Below, in pieces: positions 17,078 through 25,910 of a stretch of DNA of 64,000 nucleotides. The translations under genes were made by a program, and so were the position numbers. Each line of letters begins with the position of its first letter. Positions within the stretch are counted from its first letter, which is position 1. This DNA is from Bacteroidales bacterium UBA2861 (GTDB taxonomy: Bacteria > Bacteroidota > Bacteroidia > Bacteroidales > UBA932), in assembly GCA_002350615.1 (NCBI GenBank), contig DEFD01000025.1:1-64000 (forward strand), written 5' to 3'. A model generated the notes under the pieces. That model was not told where the DNA came from. It ran no database searches and was given only the letters and a program-made list of their open reading frames with translations.

Positions 17078-19504
17078 TCAGAAATCGAATCCGACGCTCA
17101 CATAGGCGCCCAGGCCGATGAAGTCCGACCAGTGGACATTGGCCTTGACCGGACCCACCACCGAATCGTACCCCAGCTCCAGGGCCGCTCCATAATATGT
17201 AGGACGCAGGGCTTCCGCCTCGAATTCCGGGTCGAGCGCCGCGCCTTCCTTTATATATCCTCCTTGAAGGGAAAGATAGGTATTCTTGAAAATGTTCGCC
17301 CGGAAATCCAGGTTCAGCACCAGAGCATGGTTCTTGAGGGGCGTGCATCTGTGGAAGCCGATGAAAGGCATCTGACCGTCCACATACCTTCCCGCTATCG
17401 AGCCTCCCACATAGTTGCGAAGGAAGAAATTGTCCGCATTGTCAAAATTGAAAAGATTCCTCGTGTAAACCGAAGGGATTATGTCCAGCCAGCGGAAGAC
17501 AGGCACCACGGCGCGGAAGTCGAATTTGAAGAAATGGGATTCCTGCGGGGAGAAGATATAGTCGTAGCTTATGCCTACGTTGATTCCCCTGTGGGGATAG
17601 TACCAGTCGTCAAGGGTGTAGGCCCGGACCCCGAGGGAGGCCCCGAGATAATTCTTGGTGAACAGGGACATCTTATCCTTCGGAACAGCGACTCCGCTGT
17701 TTGTCAGCCATGAATCCAGCGCATAGTAGGAATCCTTAATACCCGCATGAAGGTCAAAATCCTTGAGCCTCATTCCGGAAAGATAGATCTGGGCGTTATG
17801 GTTCCAGTAACCGGCTTCGTAGATATGAGACCCATGAAGTACTTCCGCATTGCTGTATCCCGCCTTGGCGCTGATGTTTACGGTTGGCACATAGGGAAGG
17901 TCCAGCACCACGCGAGCGTTTCCATACCAGTTCTGACCTATCTTGGCGGTGAAATCATACTTGGGTCCGCGGAGCTTGTTTACGTTGAGTCCCACGTTCA
18001 GGAGCGCCGCCACATATTCCTCGGAATCGGCCCTCCCACCGATGGAAAGGCGGTGCACAGGGCTGTTGGCGCAGTTGAAGCGGAGTCGGTAGCCGCCTTC
18101 GCCATTGTCGTAGAGATTGTATGTCACCGCCTCGAAGGCGTCTTTCGAAAACAGCGTCTGCACGGCGGCGTCTATCTCTTCCCTCCCCACGCTCTGGCCG
18201 GGTTCCATCGCAATGTATTTGCGGAGCAGCCTGTAATCCTGCTCGTCCGCTCCAGAGAACTCGATGGAATCTATCCTCACCTTGGTCCTGCTGAGATCGA
18301 CTGCCCTCGGTGCATAGTACTTGGTGACATCGCCATGCATATAGCGCTTTAACCTGGCTATCTGCTTCGAGCATTTCTGCGCCGCCTCGTATCCGTGCCT
18401 TATGAGCGTATCTATGGCATCCTTGTCGAAGCTGAGCATTCCGTAGCCCTTGAGGTCCGGACGGATGTCCACGTCCACGTTCTCCGCATTGCTCTCGTAG
18501 GTTTCCCGGCCCATCATGTCTATGGCCTGCCACACCATGTCGAGCATATTGTTGATCTGCTCGTAGCGGTAGTTTTCATCGGCCAGCACCACCCCTATGA
18601 CTATGTCCGCACCCATGGCCCTGGCGTAGTCCGTGGGGTAGTTGTTGCGGGTGCCGCCGTCTATCAGGATCATATCCTGGTAGCGGACTGGCTCGAAAAG
18701 CACGGGGATGCTCATGGTGGAACGCATGGCGGTGTTCAGAGGGCCCGAGGTCCAGTATTTCGCCTTGCAGGACACCAGGTCGGAGGCCACGCAGACATAG
18801 GGCAGCGGGAGTTTCAGGAAAGATGTAGAATCCTGATAACCCACTGTAAGGGAAGATATTATATTATTTACATTGAGTCCGTACGCCAGTCCTGATGGGA
18901 GTCCCAGAAGGCCGAGGCCGGAGGTATGCCTCGCACTAAGGTCATCGTCCGGAGATGCGCTCAGCCGGACATCCGACTTGCTGGCAGAATACCTTACACC
19001 GTCCCCGATTTTCTCAATGAAATCCTTTTTCCTGTAATGGAAAGGTATGCTCAGGGCATAGGTGTGCCGGCGGCGCTTTGCGTTGAAAGGCACATATTTC
19101 TGATCCACATTGTCCGTGAGCGCCGTGGTCCAGTCGATGTTCCTCATGATGGAATCCAGCTGGGCCGCGGGATAGCCGAGCGCATACAGAGAGCCCACCA
19201 GTCCTCCGATGCTGGTTCCAAGGACCATGTCTATCGGGATTTTCTGTTCCTCAAGATAACGCAGCACACCTATGTGGGCGGCCCCTTTCGCTCCCCCGCC
19301 GCTGAGCACCAGGGCGACGGTAGGCCTGTGCGCCACACGCCGGATGCTGTCGCATCGCGCCCGCATCAGGGCGAAAACCGCCTCGTCCGTATCGGGATCC
19401 AGACTGGTCGCCCTTATCTTCGCGTTCTCCTTGACGGGCGCGGCCTGCAGCGGATATGCTGCAAGCAGGAGCAGGGGAATCAATATGCGAAGTATCCTGA
19501 TCAT
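17078..19504 (-). CDS. Patatin-like phospholipase with POTRA and outer membrane barrel
   Basis: 808 residues from the ATG at 19502-19504, which overlaps the rlmN stop as ATGA and gives a proper signal peptide (MIRILRILIPLLLLAAYPLQA). Domain order: patatin hydrolase (about 62-330) with SGGGAKGAAH, nucleophile motif GTSIGG (Ser98) and IDGGTRNNYP (Asp about 283); one POTRA-like domain (about 395-465); then a 16-strand-type barrel to the final VSVGFDF, whose last Phe is the BAM recognition residue. This matches type Vd (PlpD-like) autotransporters or related surface lipases. Whether the lipase is exposed or released cannot be told. Confidence 0.9.
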   Translation of the reverse strand: MIRILRILIPLLLLAAYPLQAAPVKENAKIRATSLDPDTDEAVFALMRARCDSIRRVAHRPTVALVLSGGGAKGAAHIGVLRYLEEQKIPIDMVLGTSIGGLVGSLYALGYPAAQLDSIMRNIDWTTALTDNVDQKYVPFNAKRRRHTYALSIPFHYRKKDFIEKIGDGVRYSASKSDVRLSASPDDDLSARHTSGLGLLGLPSGLAYGLNVNNIISSLTVGYQDSTSFLKLPLPYVCVASDLVSCKAKYWTSGPLNTAMRSTMSIPVLFEPVRYQDMILIDGGTRNNYPTDYARAMGADIVIGVVLADENYRYEQINNMLDMVWQAIDMMGRETYESNAENVDVDIRPDLKGYGMLSFDKDAIDTLIRHGYEAAQKCSKQIARLKRYMHGDVTKYYAPRAVDLSRTKVRIDSIEFSGADEQDYRLLRKYIAMEPGQSVGREEIDAAVQTLFSKDAFEAVTYNLYDNGEGGYRLRFNCANSPVHRLSIGGRADSEEYVAALLNVGLNVNKLRGPKYDFTAKIGQNWYGNARVVLDLPYVPTVNISAKAGYSNAEVLHGSHIYEAGYWNHNAQIYLSGMRLKDFDLHAGIKDSYYALDSWLTNSGVAVPKDKMSLFTKNYLGASLGVRAYTLDDWYYPHRGINVGISYDYIFSPQESHFFKFDFRAVVPVFRWLDIIPSVYTRNLFNFDNADNFFLRNYVGGSIAGRYVDGQMPFIGFHRCTPLKNHALVLNLDFRANIFKNTYLSLQGGYIKEGAALDPEFEAEALRPTYYGAALELGYDSVVGPVKANVHWSDFIGLGAYVSVGFDF

Positions 19505-20547
19505 AGCCGTGTCATGACTTTGCCGGCAAGGAGTCCGCATGCCGCCATTATGTCTTCTCCCCTGGAAGCCCTTATGGTACAGGTGATTCCGTTGCTTTCC
19601 AGCCTGTCCCGGAAAGCCTCCATCACAGTCTGTGAGGACGTTCCGTAGGGGAAATCGGGAATCTTGTGGAAACGGATCAGGTTCACCCTGCATTCCAGCC
19701 CTTTCAGAAGGCGGATGAGGGCGTCAGCATGACGCTTGTCGTCGTTCCAGCCGGAGAACATGGTGTATTCGAAGCTGACCCGGCGCTGTCCGCTCCAGTC
19801 GTACTGCCTTATAAGCTCCACGACTTCCTTTATAGGGTAGGCCTTTTCAACAGGCATCAGTTCCGCGCGCTCTTCCGGGAATGGGTTGTGAAGGCTTATC
19901 GCCAGATGGCATTTCTGAGAATCCAGATATTTCCTGAGGATGGGAAGTACCCCGATGCTGGATACGGTTATGCGCTTGGGACTCCAGCCGAAACCCCAGG
20001 GAGCCGTTAGGATCTCTATGGCCTTGGACACCGAATCGTAATTGTCGAAAGGCTCGCCCATGCCCATGAATACCGCATTGGTAAGGGCATCGGATTCCTT
20101 TATGGAAAGGAACTGGTTCATTATCTGGGCAGTGCTGAGCTGGCCATGGAAGCCTCCCCGCCCGGTCATGCAGAATTTGCAGCCCATGCGGCAGCCTGCC
20201 TGGGAGGACACGCAGAGAGTATTGCGGTCCCCGTCCGGGATGACCACGGCCTCGACGGCCGAATCCTGCACGATGGAAGGTCCGATGGAGGTCTGCACCT
20301 CGAAAATATATTTTTTCGTGCCGTCCGAACTCCGGAATTCTTCCGCCGGGGCGGTCCTCCCTATTTGACAGCGGGAAGAAAGGGTTTCCCTGGCCGCCTT
20401 GGAGATATTCAGCATTCCGTCGAAGGAAGTCACCTTCTTGGCATACAGCCAGTCCGCCAGCTGATTGGCCACAAAGGGCTTGAGACCGCAGTCGCCGGCC
20501 TCCCTCCGCAGATCTTCGAGTGTCAGTCCTATCAAAGCCAAACCCAT
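19501..20547 (-). CDS. rlmN: Dual-specificity rRNA/tRNA adenine-C2 methyltransferase
   Basis: 348 residues, radical SAM enzyme that methylates A2503 of 23S rRNA and A37 of some tRNAs. The 4Fe-4S motif is C119-x3-C123-x2-C126; GMGEPFDNYDSV follows at about 160. The second catalytic Cys lies in the C-terminal TCTIRASRGEDI region and the methyl-carrying Cys near it is retained. The stop overlaps the patatin gene start. A TAAATTTG box (20552-20559, minus) is only four bases from the ATG, implying a leaderless transcript. Confidence 0.93.
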   Translation of the reverse strand: MGLALIGLTLEDLRREAGDCGLKPFVANQLADWLYAKKVTSFDGMLNISKAARETLSSRCQIGRTAPAEEFRSSDGTKKYIFEVQTSIGPSIVQDSAVEAVVIPDGDRNTLCVSSQAGCRMGCKFCMTGRGGFHGQLSTAQIMNQFLSIKESDALTNAVFMGMGEPFDNYDSVSKAIEILTAPWGFGWSPKRITVSSIGVLPILRKYLDSQKCHLAISLHNPFPEERAELMPVEKAYPIKEVVELIRQYDWSGQRRVSFEYTMFSGWNDDKRHADALIRLLKGLECRVNLIRFHKIPDFPYGTSSQTVMEAFRDRLESNGITCTIRASRGEDIMAACGLLAGKVMTRL

Positions 20548-20572
20548 ATGGCAAATTTAATGAAATTTTCAC

Positions 20573-20599
20573 TACATTTGTATGCTTTGGGCGAAAGCC
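20573..20599 (+). promoter_or_regulatory. recA -7 box and leader hairpin
   Basis: TACATTTG (20573-20580), then the hairpin GGGC-GAAA-GCCC (20588-20599) with additional ATGC/GCAT pairing around it, 29 bases before the start codon. The stem with a GAAA tetraloop is likely to form in the mRNA. No LexA-type box was recognised. Confidence 0.5.
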
Positions 20600-20628
20600 C
20601 GCATTATTAATTTTAAAAATTCAACATT

Positions 20629-21660
20629 ATGGCTAAAGAAGCAGAAGTAAAAGGCGCTGACATCAATGCCGCAAAGCTCAAGGCATTGCAGGCCACGATC
20701 GACAAGATTGAGAAAGATTATGGCAAAGGCACGATTATGAAGTTGGGAGATCAGCCAGAATGGAGCGACGCACAGGTCATCCCCAGCGGGAGCGTATCCC
20801 TGGACCACGCCCTCGGCATAGGAGGCTACCCTCGCGGACGCATTGTTGAAATTTACGGACCGGAAAGCAGCGGAAAGACCACCCTCGCCATCCACGCCAT
20901 CGCGCAGGCCCAGAAGGCCGGCGGCATCGCCGCCATGATCGATGCGGAGCACGCATTCGACCGCAGCTACGCGAAGGCTCTCGGGGTAAACCTCGAGACC
21001 CTGCTGATTTCGCAGCCGGACAACGGGGAGCAGGCGCTTGAAATCGCCGACAACCTCATCCGCAGCGGCGCCGTGGACATCGTCGTAATCGACTCCGTCG
21101 CCGCCCTCACCCCCAAAGCGGAAATCGAAGGCGAAATGGGCGACAACAAGGTAGGCCTCCAGGCCAGGCTCATGAGCCAGGCGCTCCGCAAACTCACGGC
21201 CAACATCGCGAAGACGAACACCTGCTGCATCTTCATCAACCAGCTAAGGGAGAAGATCGGCATCATGTTCGGAAATCCCGAAACCACCACCGGCGGCAAC
21301 GCCCTGAAATTCTACGCATCCGTGCGCATCGACGTGCGCCGCACCACCCAGATCAAGGAAGGTGAAGACGCTCTCGGCAACCGCACCCGCGTGAAAGTCG
21401 TAAAGAACAAGATGGCCCCTCCTTTCAAAAAGGCGGAATTCGACATTGTGTTCGGAGAAGGCATTTCGCACTCCGGAGAACTCGTGGACCTCGGCGTGGA
21501 CTACGGCATCATCCAGAAGTCCGGTTCCTGGTTCAGCTACAACGGCGAGAAACTCGCCCAGGGCCGTGAAGCGGTGAAACAGCTGCTCAGGGACAATGCC
21601 GAATTGGCGGAGGAGATTGAAATCAAGATACGCGAAGCCCTCAAGGCTGTGAAAGACTAA
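20629..21660 (+). CDS. recA: Recombinase RecA
   Basis: 343 residues, full length. Walker A GPESSGKT (77-84), Walker [13 protein letters not shown] (about 140-151), the L1/L2 DNA-binding loops ([34 protein letters not shown]) and the C-terminal domain are all present. RecA drives homologous recombination and the DNA damage response. It is transcribed alone or with trpS, four bases downstream. Confidence 0.97.
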   Translation: MAKEAEVKGADINAAKLKALQATIDKIEKDYGKGTIMKLGDQPEWSDAQVIPSGSVSLDHALGIGGYPRGRIVEIYGPESSGKTTLAIHAIAQAQKAGGIAAMIDAEHAFDRSYAKALGVNLETLLISQPDNGEQALEIADNLIRSGAVDIVVIDSVAALTPKAEIEGEMGDNKVGLQARLMSQALRKLTANIAKTNTCCIFINQLREKIGIMFGNPETTTGGNALKFYASVRIDVRRTTQIKEGEDALGNRTRVKVVKNKMAPPFKKAEFDIVFGEGISHSGELVDLGVDYGIIQKSGSWFSYNGEKLAQGREAVKQLLRDNAELAEEIEIKIREALKAVKD

Positions 21661-21664
21661 GCAG

Positions 21665-22813
21665 ATGGCAGGCAAGAAGATTATCCTCACCGGAGACCGC
21701 CCTACGGGGCGGCTCCATATCGGACACTATGTAGGCTCGCTGAGACGCAGGGTGGAACTTCAGGAAAGCGGTGAGTTCGACGACATTTTCATAATGATCG
21801 CCGACGCCCAGGCGCTCACCGACAATGCCGACAACCCCGAAAAGGTGAGGCAGAATATAATAGAGGTGGCACTGGATTACCTTTCGGCCGGCCTCGACCC
21901 CAAGAAAAGCCACCTTTTCATCCAGTCGCAGATCAGCGAGCTAACCGAGCTCACCTTCTTCTACAACAATCTGGTCACGGTCCAGAGGCTGCAGCGCAAC
22001 CCTACCGTAAAAGCGGAGATTCAGATGCGCGGCTTCAATGACGACAGCGCTGCGGACAACAAGGCCGGCATCCCTGTCGGTTTCTTCTGCTATCCCATCA
22101 GCCAGGCGGCGGACATAACCGCTTTCAAGGCCACGGTGGTGCCGGTAGGAGAAGACCAGGAGCCGATGATAGAGCAGACGCGTGAAATCGTGCGGAAGTT
22201 CAATTCCACCTACTCCCCAGTGCTGGTGGAGCCGGAAATCCTCCTGCCGGACAATGCGTCCTGCATGCGTCTCCCCGGGACCGACGGCAAGGCAAAGATG
22301 AGCAAGAGCCTCGGCAACTGCATCTACCTTTCCGACGATTCCGAAACCGTGCGGCAGAAAGTCCGCGGCATGTACACGGATCCGGGGCACCTGCAGGTGA
22401 GCGATCCGGGGAAAGTCGAAGGCAATACGGTGTTCACATATCTCGACGCCTTCTGCAAACCTGAGCATTTCGACAAGTTCGCTTCCTGCTTCACGGGCAA
22501 GAAGGTGTCCTTCGAGTTCCACAGCCTGGACGAGGTCAAGGCTCAGTACCGCGCCGGAGGGCTCGGGGACGTGATGGTGAAGAATTTCCTCTACGAAGTC
22601 CTGGAAGACACCCTCACCCCCATCCGCGAACGCCGTCACCGCTTCGAACAGGACATCCCCTATGTATATGAGGTACTCCGCGAGGGCACCGAGGCGGCGC
22701 GCAAGGTGGCTTCCCAAACCCTTTCCGAAGTGAAGGCGGCCATGAAGATCAACTACTTCGATCCCGGCGTGCTGGACGAACTCATCAAGGAGCAGAGCGG
22801 TAAATATCAATGA
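21665..22813 (+). CDS. trpS: Tryptophan-tRNA ligase
   Basis: 382 residues, class I aminoacyl-tRNA synthetase. The HIGH signature HIGHY is at 18-22 and KMSKS at about 210. It charges tRNA-Trp. It is longer than the roughly 330-residue bacterial norm; an extra segment lies after the KMSKS loop (about 230-300), as in several Bacteroidota homologues. It begins four bases after the recA stop. The convergent gene's original 3' end (22814) directly abuts it. Confidence 0.93.
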   Translation: MAGKKIILTGDRPTGRLHIGHYVGSLRRRVELQESGEFDDIFIMIADAQALTDNADNPEKVRQNIIEVALDYLSAGLDPKKSHLFIQSQISELTELTFFYNNLVTVQRLQRNPTVKAEIQMRGFNDDSAADNKAGIPVGFFCYPISQAADITAFKATVVPVGEDQEPMIEQTREIVRKFNSTYSPVLVEPEILLPDNASCMRLPGTDGKAKMSKSLGNCIYLSDDSETVRQKVRGMYTDPGHLQVSDPGKVEGNTVFTYLDAFCKPEHFDKFASCFTGKKVSFEFHSLDEVKAQYRAGGLGDVMVKNFLYEVLEDTLTPIRERRHRFEQDIPYVYEVLREGTEAARKVASQTLSEVKAAMKINYFDPGVLDELIKEQSGKYQ

Positions 22814-23737
22814 TCATTCAAGGCGGCAGAGCGAAAGCTTTGCCGCTTGTTCTTCTGTAAGGATCCCGGCTTTGAGAAGGCCCTCTACCGTCCAGGCCTC
22901 GCGGGGATTGTGCTCTCGGTAGAGAACGATCGCCCGGGCGGTCTGCCAGCTGCGGATGTGCGGATGCAGGCGGAGACTGTCTGCAGGAGCGCTCTAGAGA
23001 GGGAAGGCCGGAGCGGGGGTGCAGACGATCAGATCGGCAAGCCGGGAGTACTTTTCCTCGTCGAAATGATAGATCTCCATTAGCTGCTGCGTGCAGCTAT
23101 AGCCACCCAGGCGTCTCCGGTATTCCACCATTTTGCTCGCGAAATATCCCCCTATGCCCGGCAGTTCATCAAATGCGGCCGAATCCGCTGCATTGATGTC
23201 CAGTTTCGGGATAACGATGTATGGTTCAAGACGTTTGAAAACCGAATCGGCAACCACATACGACTTTGCAAAATCCGATTTCCGTCGGAAGCGTCCTCCT
23301 TTCTCCCGGTAGTTCACGATGCTCTGCGCCTGCTTTTCGCTGAAACCCAGACGCACCAGCTCGTCCAGGCTCACGGTATTGGGATTGAAGCGGAAGGATT
23401 CGACCTGCCTGCGGGCATGCTTTGCCGCCTTGGGACGGCTCTCCCCTTCTTTTGCAGGCGGCGCCGATGCATAAACCGCTTTTGCCCCGGGGCTGTGAGC
23501 CGCGTTCCGGCGGACATTATTCCCGGAATCCGGTGTCAGGAGCCGGGCGGCAAGCGCCTCATCGACAACATAGACGGTATCCGGCATATCCCGGTTGGCC
23601 ACAATGCGCGAACGGGCAGCATGGTTTACGAACACTGCGGCCTGATACCCTATGACAAGGAATGCGAGCGAAATCGCTCCTACTTTGAATACGGACGAAG
23701 TCCCTTCGCCCTCATCTTTCTTTTGTTTCTTCTCCAC
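22814..23737 (-). pseudogene. Helix-hairpin-helix (ComEA-like) protein interrupted by an in-frame TAG
   Basis: The intact part (22994-23737) is 247 residues: a short cytoplasmic N terminus, one membrane segment (about 18-38), then two helix-hairpin-helix units (about 115-175 and 178-225; FDELPGIGGYFASKMVEYRR is the clearer). A TAG at 22994-22996 ends it, but the same frame continues for 59 more codons (RLHPHIRSWQTARAIVLYRE and on) to a TGA at 22814, directly beside the trpS stop. This extension looks like the third HhH unit normally found at the end of such proteins. The gene therefore appears to carry a nonsense mutation; the truncated product may still fold. Its start overlaps rsmI by 26 bases. 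Confidence 0.7.
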
Positions 23738-24461
23738 TCATCTCTCTCTCAATCTTGTACTTGTTGTGATGCTCCGCTTTGGAGGCCTGCGGAACTCCGG
23801 CCACTATTATGACTATCTCGCCTTTCGGCTCGGTCTGTCTGAAATGTTCCAGCACTTCGGCAAGGCTGCCGCGCACATGCTCCTCATGGAGTTTCGAGAT
23901 CTCCCTTGCCACGCTGCACTGCCTGGAGGGTCCGAAAACTTCCTGAAACTGTTCCAGGGTTTTCACCAAACGGTATGGCGATTCGTAAAATACCATAGTC
24001 CTCTGCTCCGTGGCAAGCGCCTGCAGTGCGGTGCTGCGCCCCTTCTTCTGCGGGAGGAAACCCTCGAAACAGAAGCGGTCGCAAGGCAGTCCGGAGGACA
24101 CGAGAGCAGGGATGCAGGCCGTTGCGCCGGGAAGTGTCTGGACTTCGATTCCCTCAGCCGCACAGGTGCGGGCAAGCAGGAACCCCGGATCCGAAATCCC
24201 GGGAGTGCCGGCATCCGATACAAGCGCCACGGTCTTACCGTCAAGAATCAAATCCTTGATGCGCCGGACAGTAGCATGTTCGTTGAACTTATGATGGGAC
24301 TGAAGGGGCGCGGAGATGCCGTAATGCTTGAGCAGGACGGAACTGGTGCGTGTATCTTCAGCAAGTATGAGGTCGGCGTTTTTCAGCACCTCGACAGCCC
24401 TGAAAGTAATGTCTTCCAGGTTGCCTACGGGGGTGGGAACTATGTAGAGACGTCCTGCCAT
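23712..24461 (-). CDS. rsmI: 16S rRNA (cytidine1402-2'-O)-methyltransferase
   Basis: 249 residues, tetrapyrrole-methylase (TP) fold. It methylates the ribose of C1402 in 16S rRNA. Signatures are LYIVPTPVGNLEDITFRA (about 5-22), ILAEDTRTS (about 32-40) and VSDAGTPGISDPG (about 81-93). It begins at the last base of the preceding gene's stop and overlaps the HhH gene by 26 bases, so the three minus-strand genes form a tight operon. Confidence 0.92.
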   Translation of the reverse strand: MAGRLYIVPTPVGNLEDITFRAVEVLKNADLILAEDTRTSSVLLKHYGISAPLQSHHKFNEHATVRRIKDLILDGKTVALVSDAGTPGISDPGFLLARTCAAEGIEVQTLPGATACIPALVSSGLPCDRFCFEGFLPQKKGRSTALQALATEQRTMVFYESPYRLVKTLEQFQEVFGPSRQCSVAREISKLHEEHVRGSLAEVLEHFRQTEPKGEIVIIVAGVPQASKAEHHNKYKIEREMSGEETKER

Positions 24462-25222
24462 CAGCCGTTGAAACGCCTGCGCACCGCCATCATGAGACGG
24501 TAAACGACTTCGGAAGAAAGATCCCAGTAGGGATAGGTGGACTGCACGTATTCAACAGCGTCCGCAAAAGACGGCAGGCCATTGAAAACGGCTATCGCAT
24601 GCTGGAAACGCAGCGGGTCTTCGCCGAAAAGGGTGTTTATGAAGAGGACGCGGTCGTTCAGTGAAACGGCGCTGATGACGTTTTTGACCGGGGAGCCCGG
24701 CATATCCGTGGCCCAGCGGTAGGAGGCCGCAGGGGCGGAAGGCTTTGCGGCCGGAGCTGCGGGTGCCGGAGCGGGAGCGGGAACCGGCTCCGGCTCGAAT
24801 GGAGGCTCCGGGACAGGGTCCGCGGCCACTTCCGGAACCGGTGCGGGCTCAACGGGCGCCGGTGCGGGCTCTGGCTCGAAGGCCGGCTCCACGACGGGCT
24901 CTTCGATAATACCGGAGGGCAGGTCCTCCACCCCTATCTCAACCAGCTCCGGCACCTCCGGTTCAAACTCCGGGGCTTCCGGCTCGCTTGCTACGGGAGC
25001 TTCAGTGTCCGGTGACATAGCCTCCGCAACAGGAACGGAAGGGGTTTCGAGCTCCGGTGAAAGCGATTCTTCAACGCTCTCCCCAAGAGCCGGGCCAGCT
25101 GCCGCAGCGGCGACGCCCGCTTCCAGATCAGCCACAATTCCCTGTAGCTGCGAAAGATGCGCGGAAATGGAGTCGAGCTCGGAACGGAGCTGCGCCAATA
25201 TTTCGTTTAGATTGTTCTCCAT
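24461..25222 (-). CDS. Conserved Bacteroidales protein with Pro/Glu linker
   Basis: 253 residues. Three parts are visible: an N-terminal coiled-coil helix (about 1-32, LNEILAQLRSELDSISAHL), a long acidic Pro/Ala/Glu-rich linker (about 50-165) with EPEPAPAP-type repeats, and a folded C-terminal domain (about 168-253) beginning ASYRWATDMPGSPVKNVISA and containing LNDRVLFINTLFGEDPLRF. The C-terminal domain is familiar from hypothetical proteins next to rsmI or tdk in Bacteroidales but has no assigned function. There is no signal peptide, so it is probably cytoplasmic. It starts divergently from the thymidine kinase gene. Confidence 0.7.
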   Translation of the reverse strand: MENNLNEILAQLRSELDSISAHLSQLQGIVADLEAGVAAAAAGPALGESVEESLSPELETPSVPVAEAMSPDTEAPVASEPEAPEFEPEVPELVEIGVEDLPSGIIEEPVVEPAFEPEPAPAPVEPAPVPEVAADPVPEPPFEPEPVPAPAPAPAAPAAKPSAPAASYRWATDMPGSPVKNVISAVSLNDRVLFINTLFGEDPLRFQHAIAVFNGLPSFADAVEYVQSTYPYWDLSSEVVYRLMMAVRRRFNG

Positions 25223-25237
25223 AAAACAAAAAAAATG

Positions 25238-25276
25238 TATATTTGTGTCTGCACCTGACTGTGTACGAACACAGTC
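25238..25276 (+). promoter_or_regulatory. Thymidine kinase promoter -7 box and hairpin/operator in the leader
   Basis: TATATTTG at 25238-25245, with an A8 run before it, followed by the perfect inverted repeat GACTGTGT-ACGA-ACACAGTC (25257-25276). The repeat lies just after the expected transcription start, where it could be an operator or a 5' mRNA hairpin. Confidence 0.5.
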
Positions 25277-25307
25277 GCCCGTGAAACACCATTTACAAAA
25301 ATACTAA

Positions 25308-25880
25308 ATGTTTTCAGAAAACCACAAAAAATCCGGATGTATCGAGGTCATTTGCGGCTCCATGTTTTCCGGAAAGACTGAAGAACTGATCCGCCGCCTG
25401 CGCAGGGCACAGTTCGCAAATCAGAAAATCGAAATCTTCAAACCGGCAGTCGATACACGCTATTCAGAGGCTGAAGTCGTCTCCCACGATTTCCATAAGA
25501 TCGAATCCAAACCCATAGCCAAGGCCGAGGAAATGCTGAACGTTTCCTCCGAGGTTGAAGTGGTGGGAGTGGACGAGGCCCAGTTCTTCGCCGACAACCT
25601 CGTGGACATCTGCCAGCAGCTGGCCAACAGGGGCATCCGGGTAATCGTGGCCGGACTGGACACCGACTACAAGGGCAAGCCCTTCGGGCCGATTCCGGCT
25701 CTTCTCGCAGTAGCGGAAGACGTTCAGAAAGTGCACGCGATATGCGTAAAGTGCGGCAACCTCGCCAACCACTCACACCGCCTCAGCAAGAGCAAGAAGC
25801 TGGTGGTGCTGGGCGAGAAGGACATTTACGAACCCCTCTGCCGGGACTGCTACAACAAGGCAATCGCCGAAGAAGACTGA
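25308..25880 (+). CDS. tdk: Thymidine kinase (type II)
   Basis: 190 residues. It phosphorylates thymidine in the salvage pathway. The P-loop GSMFSGKT is at 17-24, the catalytic DEAQFF at about 90-95, and four zinc-binding cysteines are present as CVKC (about 145-148) and CRDC (about 178-181). Length and motifs fit the type II family that is inhibited by dTTP. A promoter and a 20-bp inverted repeat lie upstream. Confidence 0.95.
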   Translation: MFSENHKKSGCIEVICGSMFSGKTEELIRRLRRAQFANQKIEIFKPAVDTRYSEAEVVSHDFHKIESKPIAKAEEMLNVSSEVEVVGVDEAQFFADNLVDICQQLANRGIRVIVAGLDTDYKGKPFGPIPALLAVAEDVQKVHAICVKCGNLANHSHRLSKSKKLVVLGEKDIYEPLCRDCYNKAIAEED

Positions 25881-25910
25881 AACAAAAGCTAATACCAATA
25901 AAATAACCAT

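Noticed and set aside
22994..22996. TAG recoding (alternative genetic code) to explain the HhH read-through frame
   Set aside because: Nothing else in the window suggests recoding: the other genes end normally at their stop codons, and phage genes with recoding are absent. A point mutation is simpler.
22847..23083. Plus-strand frame after trpS
   Set aside because: It is antisense to the HhH gene and its read-through extension, which explain the region better.
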